Positions 53,690-63,966 are shown, counted from the first letter of the stretch. The stretch: 64,000 bases of DNA from an uncultured Bacteroidota bacterium (GCA_902602415.1 CACKQW010000008.1:1-64000); one strand, 5' to 3'. The notes: generated by a model not told the origin, from the letters alone. Made by a program: numbers and translations.

Positions 53690-55518
53690 ATAAAAATTAT
53701 TTTTCAAGAATTTTTAGTTACGCATGGGTCTATAAAAAGTATTTTGTCCTAAATATAATGTCTAATATATTCTATGCTTTTTTTGGAACTATGTCAATGA
53801 TTTCCCTATTTCCTATGCTCAAAGTTTTATTTGAGCAAACAGAAGCCATGACAACTCCCCCAGTTTGGAGAGGTGGATTAGAGATTGTTGGATTTGCAGA
53901 AGACTATCTAAATTTTTTTGTTACCACAAAGAAAATGGAAGGCAATAATGATGTGTTAATTTTCATGGTTGGATTAATTGTTATTACTTTTTTACTTAAA
54001 AATATCTTCAACTATCTATCAATGTTCTTTATCACTTTTTTAAGAAATGGAGTTGTATTTGATATTAGGAATCAGATTTACAACAAAATTTTAATGCTTT
54101 CCCTTCCTTTTTATAGTGAAAAAAATAAAGGAGATATTGTGGCAAGAATATCATCGGATGTTCAAGAACTTGATAATTCATTTTTATCAATTTTTGCACT
54201 TATTGTCAAAGAACCAATAATGATATTATTTACATTGATTTCTATGTTTATAATAAGTCCTAAACTAAGTGTTTTTGTTATTATTTTTATTCCATTGTGT
54301 GGTTTAGTTATTTCTATTGTAGGGAAATCATTAAGAAGAAAATCACTAAGAGTACAAAATGAACAAGGAAAATTCATATCAATTGTTGATGAAACTATTT
54401 CAGGATTAAAAATTTTAAAAGTTTTTAATGCTGAAAGTATATTTTCTCAAAAATTTTATTCATCTACAAGTAGATTTTACAAGTTTTCAAACTCAGTATT
54501 AAACAGAAAAAATATAGCTGGTCCCCTAAGTGAATTTTTAGGTATCACTGCGATTTCAGGAGTTTTATGGTTTGGAGGAATGATGGTGCTAAGAGAAAAT
54601 GCATTAGATGCTAGTGCTTTTATTGTCTACCTAGGCCTGGCTTATAATATTTTAACGCCAGCAAAAGCATTAAGTGGAGCAACTTACAAGTTGAAAAAAG
54701 CCTCTGCGTCAGCCGATAGAATCTTTCAGGTAATCGACAATAATAGCATAATAAATGAAAAAATAAATGCTAAGCAGATTCAAGACTTTAAAAAAGAAAT
54801 TAAGCTTAATAAAGTAACATTTAGATATGAAAACACTGATGTAATTAAGGATTTAAATATCAAGATAACAAAAGGACAATCTGTGGCATTAGTTGGTCAA
54901 TCGGGTAGTGGAAAATCAACAATTGCAAACTTAATATGTAGATTTTATGACATAAATGAAGGAAGCATAACCATTGATGGTGTAGATATCAAAAATATAA
55001 AGAAGAAATCTTTAAGAGATTTAATAGGGCTTGTAACACAAGACGCAATCCTTTTCAATGATTCCATAAAAAATAATTTACTTATTGCCAAGCCTTCAGC
55101 AACTGATCAAGAAATTATTGATGCATTAAAAGTAGCTAACGCATGGGAATTTGTTAAAGATTTACCTCAAAAAATAAATCATAATATTGGTGAATCTGGA
55201 AATAAACTCTCAGGAGGTCAAAAACAAAGACTTAGCATTGCAAGAGCAGTGCTAAAAAATCCATCTATTCTTGTTCTTGACGAGGCAACATCAGCCCTGG
55301 ATAGTGAAAGTGAAAAATTAGTCCAAGATGCTTTAATTAATCTTATGAAAAATAAAACATCCATTGTAATTGCGCATAGACTATCTACTATTCAAAATGC
55401 AGATAAAATTATTGTTCTTGACAATGGCAAAATAATTGAAGAAGGGAAACACAAAGAACTAATGTCAAAAAAAGGAACTTACAATGCTCTTGTGAAAATG
55501 CAATCTTTGATTAGTTAG
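53686..55518 (+). CDS. ABC exporter (fused permease-ATPase, MsbA-like)
   Basis: 610 residues. Six membrane segments in the first 340 residues, then the ATPase: Walker A GQSGSGKST, Q-loop VTQDAIL, signature LSGGQKQR, Walker B ILVLDEATSALD and the H-loop IAHRLSTI. A half-transporter that probably works as a homodimer, exporting lipid, LPS core or another amphiphile. Coupled to the phosphosugar mutase. The substrate cannot be told from sequence. Confidence 0.92.
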   Translation: MNKNYFSRIFSYAWVYKKYFVLNIMSNIFYAFFGTMSMISLFPMLKVLFEQTEAMTTPPVWRGGLEIVGFAEDYLNFFVTTKKMEGNNDVLIFMVGLIVITFLLKNIFNYLSMFFITFLRNGVVFDIRNQIYNKILMLSLPFYSEKNKGDIVARISSDVQELDNSFLSIFALIVKEPIMILFTLISMFIISPKLSVFVIIFIPLCGLVISIVGKSLRRKSLRVQNEQGKFISIVDETISGLKILKVFNAESIFSQKFYSSTSRFYKFSNSVLNRKNIAGPLSEFLGITAISGVLWFGGMMVLRENALDASAFIVYLGLAYNILTPAKALSGATYKLKKASASADRIFQVIDNNSIINEKINAKQIQDFKKEIKLNKVTFRYENTDVIKDLNIKITKGQSVALVGQSGSGKSTIANLICRFYDINEGSITIDGVDIKNIKKKSLRDLIGLVTQDAILFNDSIKNNLLIAKPSATDQEIIDALKVANAWEFVKDLPQKINHNIGESGNKLSGGQKQRLSIARAVLKNPSILVLDEATSALDSESEKLVQDALINLMKNKTSIVIAHRLSTIQNADKIIVLDNGKIIEEGKHKELMSKKGTYNALVKMQSLIS

Positions 55519-55613
55519 AGTTCTGTTCAAAAAGAGTTAATAACTATTTAAATTAATAGAGTATATTTCAAACTTATTAGAATAATTTCATACTTAATTT
55601 CTGATAAATTTTT

Positions 55614-58600
55614 ATGATATCTTTTTTTGAATCTTCAGAAAAAAATATTTTCGCAGTACAATCTAATAAACCTCTCTCGGAACAAAACTGCAACAAACTC
55701 CAGTGGTTATTTGGAAATGCAAAAAAACTGAAAGAAAAATCCATAGTAAATAATTTTATTGGTCCTCGATCCTCAATGATCTCCCCATGGAGTACCAATG
55801 CTGTTGAAATGTGTGAAAATATGGGTATTGATGGTATAGCTAGAATTGAAAAGTATTTTTATGACGAGAATTCTAATTTTTCTTTTGATCCGATGACTAA
55901 CGAAAAATTTAAATGTTTAGATCAAAATATTTTTAAATTAAATATTACTCCAGTGGAAATATTGGAAATTAAAAATATTAGAAAATATAATGTAGAAGAA
56001 GGTCTAGCATTAAGCCATAATGAAGTTGAATTTTTGGAAGATGTTGCTAAAAAAATTGGAAGAAACCTTACAGATTCTGAAGTTTTTGGTTTCTCTCAGG
56101 TGAATTCTGAGCATTGTAGACATAAAATTTTTAACGGAACATTTATTATAGATAAAGAAGTAAAAAAAGAATCACTTTTTTCACTAATCAAAAAAACTTC
56201 TAAATTAAACTCAAAAAATTTAGTATCTGCTTATAAAGATAATGTGGCATTTATAGCCGGACCTGAAATTACGCAATTTGCACCCAAAAATTCAAGTTTC
56301 TCCGACTTCTACGAAAGCAAGAAAATTGATTCAGTTATTTCTTTAAAGGCAGAAACCCATAATTTTCCAACTACTGTTGAACCATTTAACGGAGCAGCTA
56401 CTGGCTCAGGTGGAGAAATCAGAGATAGATTAGCGGGTGGAAAAGGATCTCTGCCAATTGCTGGTACAGCAGTTTACATGACCCCATATTCTAGAGTTAG
56501 TGATTACCCTTGGGAAAAATCTATTGATGAAAGGAATTGGTTATATCAAAATCCATCTGACATACTTATCAAAGCATCCAATGGTGCGTCTGATTTTGGA
56601 AATAAATTTGGTCAACCCTTAATTTGTGGGTCAGTACTAACTTTTGAGAATAAATTTGAAAATAATATCCAATCATTTGATAAGGTTATTATGTTGGCTG
56701 GCGGTATAGGATATGCTAATAAAAATCATGCAACAAAAGAGAAACCGAAAAAAGGAGATATAATTGTAATACTTGGGGGAGATAATTATAAAATTGGAAT
56801 GGGTGGTGCAGCAGTTTCCTCAGCTGATACCGGTAACTTTTCAACTGGAATTGAACTAAATGCAGTCCAACGTTCAAATCCTGAAATGCAGAAAAGAGTT
56901 GCAAATGCCATTCGAGGAACAATAGAGGATTCTAAAAATTGTATTATTTCAATTCATGATCATGGCGCGGGGGGCCATCTTAATTGTCTAACAGAGCTTG
57001 TAGAAGAAACAGGAGGCTATATAGAACTAGATAAGCTCCCAATTGGTGACCCAACTTTGTCAAATAAAGAAATAATTGGAAATGAATCCCAAGAAAGAAT
57101 GGGACTTATTATTAATAAATCTGATTTAGATAAATTTTTTAAAATATGTAAAAGAGAAAAAGCTCCCATGTATGTAGTTGGGGAAGTAACAGATGATAAA
57201 ATATTTGAAATACATTCGAAAAAATCTGGAAAAAGCTGTGTAAAGTTAGAACTAAAACATTTTTTTGGCAGTTCTCCTAAAACTATCTTGAAAGACACTT
57301 CAATTTCAGCTAATTATCCAAAAATCAATTACAAGGAAGACGATATATATGATTATTTAAAAAGTATATTTCAACTTGAATCTGTTGGTTGCAAAGACTG
57401 GCTGACCAATAAAGTTGATAGATGTGTGGGGGGGCGAATTGCAAAACAGCAATGCGCAGGTGAACTTCAATTACCACTAAATAATTGTGGAGTAGTTGCA
57501 TTAGATTTCTCAGGGGACAATGGAATTGCCACATCGATTGGACACTCCCCTATTTCAGGTTTAATTGATCCTGCTGCAGGTAGTAAAAATAGTATTGCTG
57601 AAGCACTTACCAATATTATTTGGGCACCTTTAAATGAAAAAATTAGAGGAATTTCACTATCAGCAAATTGGATGTGGCCATGTAAGAACATTGGTGAAGA
57701 TGCCAGACTATATAAAGCTGTTGAAGCGGCATCAAACTTTTCAATTGAATTAGGCATAAATATACCTACAGGAAAAGATTCTCTATCCATGAATCAAAAA
57801 TATAAGGACAAACAAGTAAAATCACCAGGAACAGTTATCATTTCTGCTACAGCGCATTGCACTGATATAAATAATATAATTGAGCCTGTTTTCAAGAAAA
57901 AAAATGGTTCGATTTATTATGTCAATATTTCCTCTGATAGTTATTTTCTTGGTGGGTCAGCATTAGGGCAAATAATTGGGTCAATTGGAAAAAAATGTCC
58001 GTCTGTTAAAAATCCGAAATTCTTCGTAAAAACCTTCAATACAATTCAAGAATTAATTGGTAAAAAACAAATTATTGCTGGTCATGATATAGGTTCTGGA
58101 GGTCTAATTACAACAATTATGGAAATGTGTTTTGCATCAGTTAATATTGGTGCTGAAATTGATATTTCTGAAATTGGTGATGATGATATTATAAAAAAAT
58201 TATTCTCTGAAAATACAGGTTTAGTATTTCAATCTGTGGATGACTCAATTGAAATAAATTTAATTGAAAATTCAATTGAATTTTATAAAATTGGTGAAGT
58301 TGTTGAAGGAGATAATCTCACAGTATCAAATAAAAACAAAAAATACACATTTAATATTTCCGAATACAGAGATGTTTGGTTTAAGACTTCTACAATATTG
58401 GATAGGAAACAGACAGCTAATCAGTTAGCAGATGTGAGATTCAATAACTACAAGAAACAACCTCTAAATTTTACTTTTCCTAAAAAATTTAATGGTAATA
58501 TTCCTGAATTCATAGGCAATAATAAACCTGTTGCAGCAATTTTAAGAGAAAAAGGAAGTAATAGTGAAAGAGAATTAGCAAATGCACTACACCTTGCTGG

Positions 58601-59273
58601 TTTTATGGTAAAAGATATTCATATGACTGATTTAATTTCTGGTAAAGAAGATCTAAAAGATATTAAGTTTTTAGGTGCTGTTGGTGGTTTTTCCAACTCT
58701 GATGTTTTAGGATCCGCAAAAGGTTGGGCAGGTTCATTTAAATACAACAAAAAAGCTAAAAAATACTTGACTGATTTTTTCAACAGAAAAGACACTCTAT
58801 CGATTGGCATTTGTAATGGATGTCAGTTGTTTATGGAGTTAGATTTAATTTATCCAATGCATAAAAATCATGGGAAAATGACTTTCAACGAATCCCAAAA
58901 ACATGAGAGTAATTTTACCTCTGTTAATATTATAAAAAATAATTCAGTAATGCTTGGATCATTAGAGGGACTAAATCTTGGAGTTTGGATCAGTCATGGA
59001 GAAGGAAAGTTTGATTTACCTCATGAAATAGAAAATTATAATATTACAGCAACCTACTCTTACAATGAATACCCTTCTAACCCAAATGGATCTGACTTCA
59101 ACACAGCAATGCTTTGCAGCCATGATGGAAGACATCTTGTAACCATGCCTCATATTGAAAGATCTATATTTAAATGGAACTGGGCATATTATCCAGAAAA
59201 TGTTAAAGGAAAAGTAAGTCCTTGGATTATGGCATTTATTAATGCAAGGAATTGGATAATTAAAAAAAAGTAA
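55614..59273 (+). CDS. purL: Phosphoribosylformylglycinamidine synthase (large PurL)
   Basis: 1219 residues, the single-chain form of FGAM synthase. The FGAM domain has FSQVNSEHCRHKIF, KAETHNFPTTVEPFNGAATGSGGEIRD and the CVGGRIAKQQCAG region. The C-terminal glutaminase has the nucleophile Cys in ICNGCQLFMEL and the HGEGKF and catalytic His-Glu end. It converts FGAR to FGAM with glutamine and ATP in purine synthesis. purB is at 37394, but the two are not linked. Confidence 0.97.
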   Translation: MISFFESSEKNIFAVQSNKPLSEQNCNKLQWLFGNAKKLKEKSIVNNFIGPRSSMISPWSTNAVEMCENMGIDGIARIEKYFYDENSNFSFDPMTNEKFKCLDQNIFKLNITPVEILEIKNIRKYNVEEGLALSHNEVEFLEDVAKKIGRNLTDSEVFGFSQVNSEHCRHKIFNGTFIIDKEVKKESLFSLIKKTSKLNSKNLVSAYKDNVAFIAGPEITQFAPKNSSFSDFYESKKIDSVISLKAETHNFPTTVEPFNGAATGSGGEIRDRLAGGKGSLPIAGTAVYMTPYSRVSDYPWEKSIDERNWLYQNPSDILIKASNGASDFGNKFGQPLICGSVLTFENKFENNIQSFDKVIMLAGGIGYANKNHATKEKPKKGDIIVILGGDNYKIGMGGAAVSSADTGNFSTGIELNAVQRSNPEMQKRVANAIRGTIEDSKNCIISIHDHGAGGHLNCLTELVEETGGYIELDKLPIGDPTLSNKEIIGNESQERMGLIINKSDLDKFFKICKREKAPMYVVGEVTDDKIFEIHSKKSGKSCVKLELKHFFGSSPKTILKDTSISANYPKINYKEDDIYDYLKSIFQLESVGCKDWLTNKVDRCVGGRIAKQQCAGELQLPLNNCGVVALDFSGDNGIATSIGHSPISGLIDPAAGSKNSIAEALTNIIWAPLNEKIRGISLSANWMWPCKNIGEDARLYKAVEAASNFSIELGINIPTGKDSLSMNQKYKDKQVKSPGTVIISATAHCTDINNIIEPVFKKKNGSIYYVNISSDSYFLGGSALGQIIGSIGKKCPSVKNPKFFVKTFNTIQELIGKKQIIAGHDIGSGGLITTIMEMCFASVNIGAEIDISEIGDDDIIKKLFSENTGLVFQSVDDSIEINLIENSIEFYKIGEVVEGDNLTVSNKNKKYTFNISEYRDVWFKTSTILDRKQTANQLADVRFNNYKKQPLNFTFPKKFNGNIPEFIGNNKPVAAILREKGSNSERELANALHLAGFMVKDIHMTDLISGKEDLKDIKFLGAVGGFSNSDVLGSAKGWAGSFKYNKKAKKYLTDFFNRKDTLSIGICNGCQLFMELDLIYPMHKNHGKMTFNESQKHESNFTSVNIIKNNSVMLGSLEGLNLGVWISHGEGKFDLPHEIENYNITATYSYNEYPSNPNGSDFNTAMLCSHDGRHLVTMPHIERSIFKWNWAYYPENVKGKVSPWIMAFINARNWIIKKK

Positions 59274-59306
59274 ATTTTGTGGAATGATATTTGGTTTTAA
59301 TCATAT

Positions 59307-61706
59307 ATGAAATTGAAACTTATTTATTTTTTTTGTTTTTTCTACTTGATTTCATTTTCACAGAAAAAAGTCACTTTCCACAAGGCAAAAGTAAATTATT
59401 CCTCATCAAAAGATTTAAATCTACTAGAAGATAATGGTATCTCTGTAGAGCATGGAATCCATAAAAAAAACTATTTTTTAATTTCTGATTTTTCTGAAAA
59501 TGAATTAAAAACCATAAAGAACTTAGGTTTAAACTATTCAATTATCATCGAAAATGTGTCTGAATATTATAAAAAGCAAAATACTGTTAAAATTTCAGAA
59601 AATAATTTCGAATTATGTAATTCATCAAATGATTATTCAACACCAGAAAACTATTTTGAAAAAGATCCTGAAGATTTTGGTGGATTTTATACGTATGATG
59701 AAATGCTTGATCAATTAGATTTGATGTATTCTTTATACCCAAATTTAATTAGCCCGAGACAAGAGATTAAAGATGATAACAATACAGACACTCCACATAT
59801 TCATGAAACTTTTGAAGGGAGATTTTTACAATATGTAAAAATCTCAGACAATCCAAATCTTAATGAAATAATGGATGAGCCCCAAATATTATATACCTCT
59901 CTCCATCATGCGAGAGAACCAGCATCGCTGCAGCAATTAATTTATTTTATGTGGTACATATTAGAGAATTATGAAACCAATGATGAAATAAAAAATATAA
60001 TTGATGGTAGTGAATTATATTTTGTTCCATGTGTTAATCCTGATGGATATATTATGAATGAAATAATGGAGCCCAACGGTGGTGGTTTGTGGAGAAAAAA
60101 TACTTTTAATGGTCATGGTGTTGATAATAACAGAAACTATAATTACATAGATGAAAATGGAAATGAAATTTGGGATACAACTGGAACTTCTAATAATCCC
60201 AACGGTCAAACCTACCCGGGTGAATATCCTTTTTCTGAAGCTGAAAATCGAGCAATTAAGTATTTAGTCGAAAATAATGATTTCAAGATCGCATTAAATA
60301 ATCACACATATGGTAACCTATTACTTTATCCATTTGGGTATGAATATGATACTTATACTGAGGATAATTCAATATTTGAATTTATATCTAATTCATTGGT
60401 CCTTGAAAATGGTTACGATAATATTATCAGCTCAGAATTATATCCTGCTTCGGGTGATAGTGATGATTTTATGTATGGAATGCTGCAAACTGAAAATGGT
60501 GAAATTAGAAATAAAATATTTGCTATGACACCTGAAATTGGTAGTTCGTTTTGGCCGCAAGCCTCTCAAATTGAGAAGATATGTAAAGACATGCTTTATT
60601 TTAACTTAACTGCTGCAAAAATTATTGGAAATTATGGGGTTTTAACAGACTTAAATCAAGAATTTGTTCTGGATAATAACTTTGAAGCATTATTTAATTT
60701 TCGAAGAATTGGCTTAGCTAATAATGAACCATTTGTAATATCCATTGTTCCAATTTCAGAAAATATTAATAATATTACTTCTGATCCAGTTGTGTTTAAT
60801 TTTAATGAAATAGGTCAATTTGAAAACGGATCAATATTTATTAATATTGATGAGAATACTAATGATGGAGATGAAATTGTTTACAAATATATAATTGATA
60901 ATGGTTCATTTACTGAAGAGGTTTTAGTAACAAAAATATTTGGTGAACCCATAACTATTTTGGAGGACAACAGCAACTTTCCTTTCAATACATGGAATTT
61001 TTCAACCTGGGGATCCACAGATGAAGATTTTTTCTCACCAGAAACAAGTATAACAGATTCACCATATTCAAATTACAATAATGAGTCATTAGAATTCTTA
61101 GTGCTGCAAGAATTAATTGATCTAAATGGATTTTCTTCTGCTCAAATTAACTTTTTTGCTAAATGGGAAATTGAATCTGGTTTTGACTACGTGCAATTAG
61201 AAATTTCTAACGATGAAGGAAACTCTTGGAATCCTCAATGCGGAAAATTTACAAATCTTGGAAGAGAGAATACATTTGAAGCGTTTAATGAGCCTCTTTA
61301 TGACGGAAATCAATATGAATGGGTAAATGAGGTAATTGACTTAAGTGATTTTTTAGGAGATGAAATACTAATTAGATTTAAATTATATACAGATCAATAC
61401 TTAAGACAAGACGGATTCTATTTTGATGAATTTAAAATACTTGGTTTTTCAGAAAATCTAAATACTTCAAATTTTCAAAATGATCAAGTAATCATATATC
61501 CCACACTTGTTGAAAACAATGTAAAAATTAACTCCATTAAAAATATTTCCAAAATTTTAATACATAATTCTCTTGGAAAAAAAGTATTAGAATTAAATGG
61601 AAATAATATTTTAGAAATAAACTTAAATGAAATTGACACAGGAGTATATTTTATTAAACTTTTTGATGGTAAAAGATTTATTAATAGAAAGTTGATTAAA
61701 AAATAA
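59307..61706 (+). CDS. M14 zinc carboxypeptidase with T9SS sorting domain
   Basis: 799 residues with a signal peptide (FCFFYLISFSQ). The M14 domain (about 110-450) has zinc ligands His and Glu in LHHAREPAS, the third His in LNNHTYGN, and the catalytic Glu in AMTPEIGSSFWP; NRNYNY is substrate binding. Then come beta-rich domains (about 460-720, with INFFAKWEIESGFDYVQLEIS resembling an immune-inhibitor-A/CUB-like module) and a T9SS type A tail (VIIYPTLVENNVKI, LGKKVLEL, GVYFIKLF). A surface exopeptidase for protein degradation. Confidence 0.94.
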   Translation: MKLKLIYFFCFFYLISFSQKKVTFHKAKVNYSSSKDLNLLEDNGISVEHGIHKKNYFLISDFSENELKTIKNLGLNYSIIIENVSEYYKKQNTVKISENNFELCNSSNDYSTPENYFEKDPEDFGGFYTYDEMLDQLDLMYSLYPNLISPRQEIKDDNNTDTPHIHETFEGRFLQYVKISDNPNLNEIMDEPQILYTSLHHAREPASLQQLIYFMWYILENYETNDEIKNIIDGSELYFVPCVNPDGYIMNEIMEPNGGGLWRKNTFNGHGVDNNRNYNYIDENGNEIWDTTGTSNNPNGQTYPGEYPFSEAENRAIKYLVENNDFKIALNNHTYGNLLLYPFGYEYDTYTEDNSIFEFISNSLVLENGYDNIISSELYPASGDSDDFMYGMLQTENGEIRNKIFAMTPEIGSSFWPQASQIEKICKDMLYFNLTAAKIIGNYGVLTDLNQEFVLDNNFEALFNFRRIGLANNEPFVISIVPISENINNITSDPVVFNFNEIGQFENGSIFINIDENTNDGDEIVYKYIIDNGSFTEEVLVTKIFGEPITILEDNSNFPFNTWNFSTWGSTDEDFFSPETSITDSPYSNYNNESLEFLVLQELIDLNGFSSAQINFFAKWEIESGFDYVQLEISNDEGNSWNPQCGKFTNLGRENTFEAFNEPLYDGNQYEWVNEVIDLSDFLGDEILIRFKLYTDQYLRQDGFYFDEFKILGFSENLNTSNFQNDQVIIYPTLVENNVKINSIKNISKILIHNSLGKKVLELNGNNILEINLNEIDTGVYFIKLFDGKRFINRKLIKK

Positions 61707-61716
61707 TTTTTTTAAT

Positions 61717-61738
61717 TTTACTATGCAAGCATAGTAAA
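61717..61738. promoter_or_regulatory. Palindromic operator upstream of marR
   Basis: A perfect inverted repeat with arms TTTACTATGC and GCATAGTAAA and a 2-bp AA spacer. The 2-nt loop is too small and no T run follows, so it is not a terminator. It ends 6 bp before the marR ATG, where a MarR dimer would block transcription or translation. It fits autoregulation. Confidence 0.75.
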
Positions 61739-61744
61739 TTCATC

Positions 61745-62209
61745 ATGAAAAAACATACTTTTAAAAAATTACCAATAGATTACATTTACGGTATAACTTC
61801 AGGGAATATAAAAAAAATGTTTCATAAAGAAGCATTATTATATGATGGTTCCTATTCTATTGGTTTTACTTTACTTAGCATTGATCCTAAAAATGGATCA
61901 CCATCAACTTCAATTGGACCTATCATGGGTCTAAAGTCAAATAGTTTATCCAGAATTCTGAATTCTATGGAGGCTAAGAATTTAATCAAACGAAAACCAA
62001 ATCCAAATGACGGAAGGGGAATTTTAATTTACCTTACTGAACTTGGATTAAAAAAAAGAAAAATTACTCAATCCAAGGTTTCAGAATTTAATGAAACTAT
62101 AAAAAATTTAATTAGTGAATCAGATTTGGATATCTTTTATGAGGTTTCCTACTCAATAAATAAGATTATAAATGAAACAATAATGTTCAGTAGTAATAAT
62201 AAAAAATAA
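61745..62209 (+). CDS. MarR-family transcriptional regulator
   Basis: 154 residues. The winged-helix core reads LLSIDPKNGSPSTSIGPIMGLKSNSLSRILNSMEAKNLIKRKPNPNDGRGILIYLTELGL: the recognition helix is around LKSNSLSRILNSM, and the wing contains the typical PNDGR. Flanking helices would form the dimer interface. A perfect palindrome sits directly before the start. In Flavobacteriia, MarR relatives of this kind control fatty-acid degradation genes, but none are in this window, so its targets are unknown. It ends one base before the convergent plsC-like gene. Confidence 0.9.
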   Translation: MKKHTFKKLPIDYIYGITSGNIKKMFHKEALLYDGSYSIGFTLLSIDPKNGSPSTSIGPIMGLKSNSLSRILNSMEAKNLIKRKPNPNDGRGILIYLTELGLKKRKITQSKVSEFNETIKNLISESDLDIFYEVSYSINKIINETIMFSSNNKK

Positions 62210-62210
62210 T

Positions 62211-62963
62211 TTATTGCTGAGGCACCTTAAGAAATGAAGAATGTTGCTCAATAGAAAACTCAATTTTCTTGATAATTTCCTCTGTACTATCTTTTAGATA
62301 ATCAATTTTAAGTGGCTTTTTAATTGTCATTGACATAAGAACATTCTTTTTCTTAACCCTAATTCCCTTTTTATCAAAAGATCTTCTAAAACCATCAATA
62401 ACAATTGGAATTACAATTGGCTTGTATTGTTTAATTAAATGTGCTGTGCCCTTTCTAATTGGCTTAAACGGAGTTGTCGTTCCTTGTGGAAAAGTAATTA
62501 CCCAACCATCATTTAAAGCTTTACCAATGTTTGATATATCACTAAACTTAACTCCTCTTTTAATATCTTCGCCTTTACTTCTCCAAGTTCTTTCAATACT
62601 AACTGATCCAGCATAAGCTAAAATTTTTGGTAAAATTCCAGCATTCATTGTTTCTTTTGCAGCTATGTAGTATATATTTAATTTTGGATTCCATAGATAC
62701 CCAATATTTTTTATTGTATCAACTCTTCCACTCAAACTAGCGTTAAATACGTGAAGCATGGCCACAACATCCGCAAAATATGTTTGGTGATTTGAAATAA
62801 ATAATACATTTCTTTCTGGGAGTTTTCTGATGATTTCAGATCCCTCAATCTTTAATTCGTTAAAACCTCTGAATCTAATATGGCTAAGAGCACCTAATAA
62901 TCGAATAAGCCACTTTTTTAAAAATAATATGTGGCCAAAAGGGTTTCTCTTTAAAATGGACAT
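62211..62963 (-). CDS. 1-acyl-glycerol-3-phosphate acyltransferase-like protein (PlsC family)
   Basis: 250 residues. Motif I reads ISNHQTYFADVVA, where His and Asp are separated by five residues instead of the usual four (HX4D). Motif III is FPQGTTTPF, with Gln in place of the usual Glu of FPEGT. Both changes make canonical PlsC activity uncertain, although the surrounding sequence (GYLWNPKLNIYYIAAKETM, YAGSVSIERTW) is coherent. A basic N-terminal segment may contact the membrane. It lies 7 bp downstream of trxB. Confidence 0.82.
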   Translation of the reverse strand: MSILKRNPFGHILFLKKWLIRLLGALSHIRFRGFNELKIEGSEIIRKLPERNVLFISNHQTYFADVVAMLHVFNASLSGRVDTIKNIGYLWNPKLNIYYIAAKETMNAGILPKILAYAGSVSIERTWRSKGEDIKRGVKFSDISNIGKALNDGWVITFPQGTTTPFKPIRKGTAHLIKQYKPIVIPIVIDGFRRSFDKKGIRVKKKNVLMSMTIKKPLKIDYLKDSTEEIIKKIEFSIEQHSSFLKVPQQ

Positions 62964-62970
62964 TTATAAG

Positions 62971-63906
62971 TTAATTTTCCTTGGAAGCCAAATACTTTTC
63001 AGCGTCAAGAGCTGCCATACATCCAGTACCTGCAGCTGTTATCGCTTGTCGGTAAGTATGGTCAGCTGCATCTCCAGAAACAAAAACGCCCTGAATATTA
63101 GTCTTTGTTGATCCAGGCTTATTTATGATATATCCAGTTTCATCCATTTCTAGAAAAGGCTTGAATACGTCTGTATTAGGTTTATGACCTATAGCTACAA
63201 AAAAACCAGTTGCTGGAATTTCATTTAGTTCACCGGTAATATTATTTTTTGTTAACACTGAAGTTACAACTTGCCCATCGCCTTTGATTTCAACTGCCGA
63301 TGTATTAAATAATATTTGAATATTGTTTGTCTTTTGTACTCTCTCCTGCATAATTTTGGATGCTCTAAAATTATCTTTTCTTACTAACATTATCACTTTT
63401 TTACAAAGCTTAGATAAGTAATGTGCTTCCTCACATGCAGAATCACCTCCACCAACAATTACAACATCTTGATTCTTATAAAAAAACCCATCGCAAACTG
63501 CACATGCGGAAACTCCCCCTCCAAGTTCCAGGTATTTTTTTTCAGATTCTAAGCCTAAATATTTTGCAGAGGCTCCTGTCGAAATAATTACAGATTCACA
63601 TTCAAGTTCGTGATTATCAGCCCAAAGCTTTAAACCATTACTAAAATCAACTTTTGTGATCCAACCATTTCTAATATCAGTTCCAAATCTTTCAGATTGT
63701 TTTTGAAGATCAATCATCATATCTGGTCCAGAAATTCCCTCAGGATATCCAGGAAAATTCTCAACATCAGTAGTAGTTGTTAATTGACCACCAGGTTGAA
63801 TACCTTGATATAAAACTGGATATAAATTAGCTCTGGCTGCATAAATAGCAGCAGTGTATCCAGCAGGACCCGATCCAATAATTAAACACTTTATTTTCTC
63901 CGCCAT
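62971..63906 (-). CDS. trxB: Thioredoxin reductase
   Basis: 311 residues. FAD-binding IIGSGPAGYTAAIYAARANLYPVLYQG, the redox pair in CAVCDGFFY, the NADPH site VVIVGGGDSACEEAHYLS and the C-terminal GVFVSGDAADHTYRQAITAAGTGC are all present. It reduces thioredoxin with NADPH. The thiol peroxidase in the photolyase island could draw on this system. Starts 7 bp upstream of the plsC-like gene, so likely one operon. Confidence 0.97.
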   Translation of the reverse strand: MAEKIKCLIIGSGPAGYTAAIYAARANLYPVLYQGIQPGGQLTTTTDVENFPGYPEGISGPDMMIDLQKQSERFGTDIRNGWITKVDFSNGLKLWADNHELECESVIISTGASAKYLGLESEKKYLELGGGVSACAVCDGFFYKNQDVVIVGGGDSACEEAHYLSKLCKKVIMLVRKDNFRASKIMQERVQKTNNIQILFNTSAVEIKGDGQVVTSVLTKNNITGELNEIPATGFFVAIGHKPNTDVFKPFLEMDETGYIINKPGSTKTNIQGVFVSGDAADHTYRQAITAAGTGCMAALDAEKYLASKEN

Positions 63907-63966
63907 TCTTAAAAATTATTGCAAACAAAAATAGATAAATATTGTTTATTAAAATACAAATTTGAA

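Noticed and set aside
55577-55798. 73-aa minus-strand ORF over the purL start
   Set aside because: Antisense shadow of the purL N-terminus, with no independent support.
61717-61738. Palindrome as a terminator for the M14 gene
   Set aside because: A 2-nt loop is too small for a hairpin and there is no T run after it. An operator for marR explains it better.
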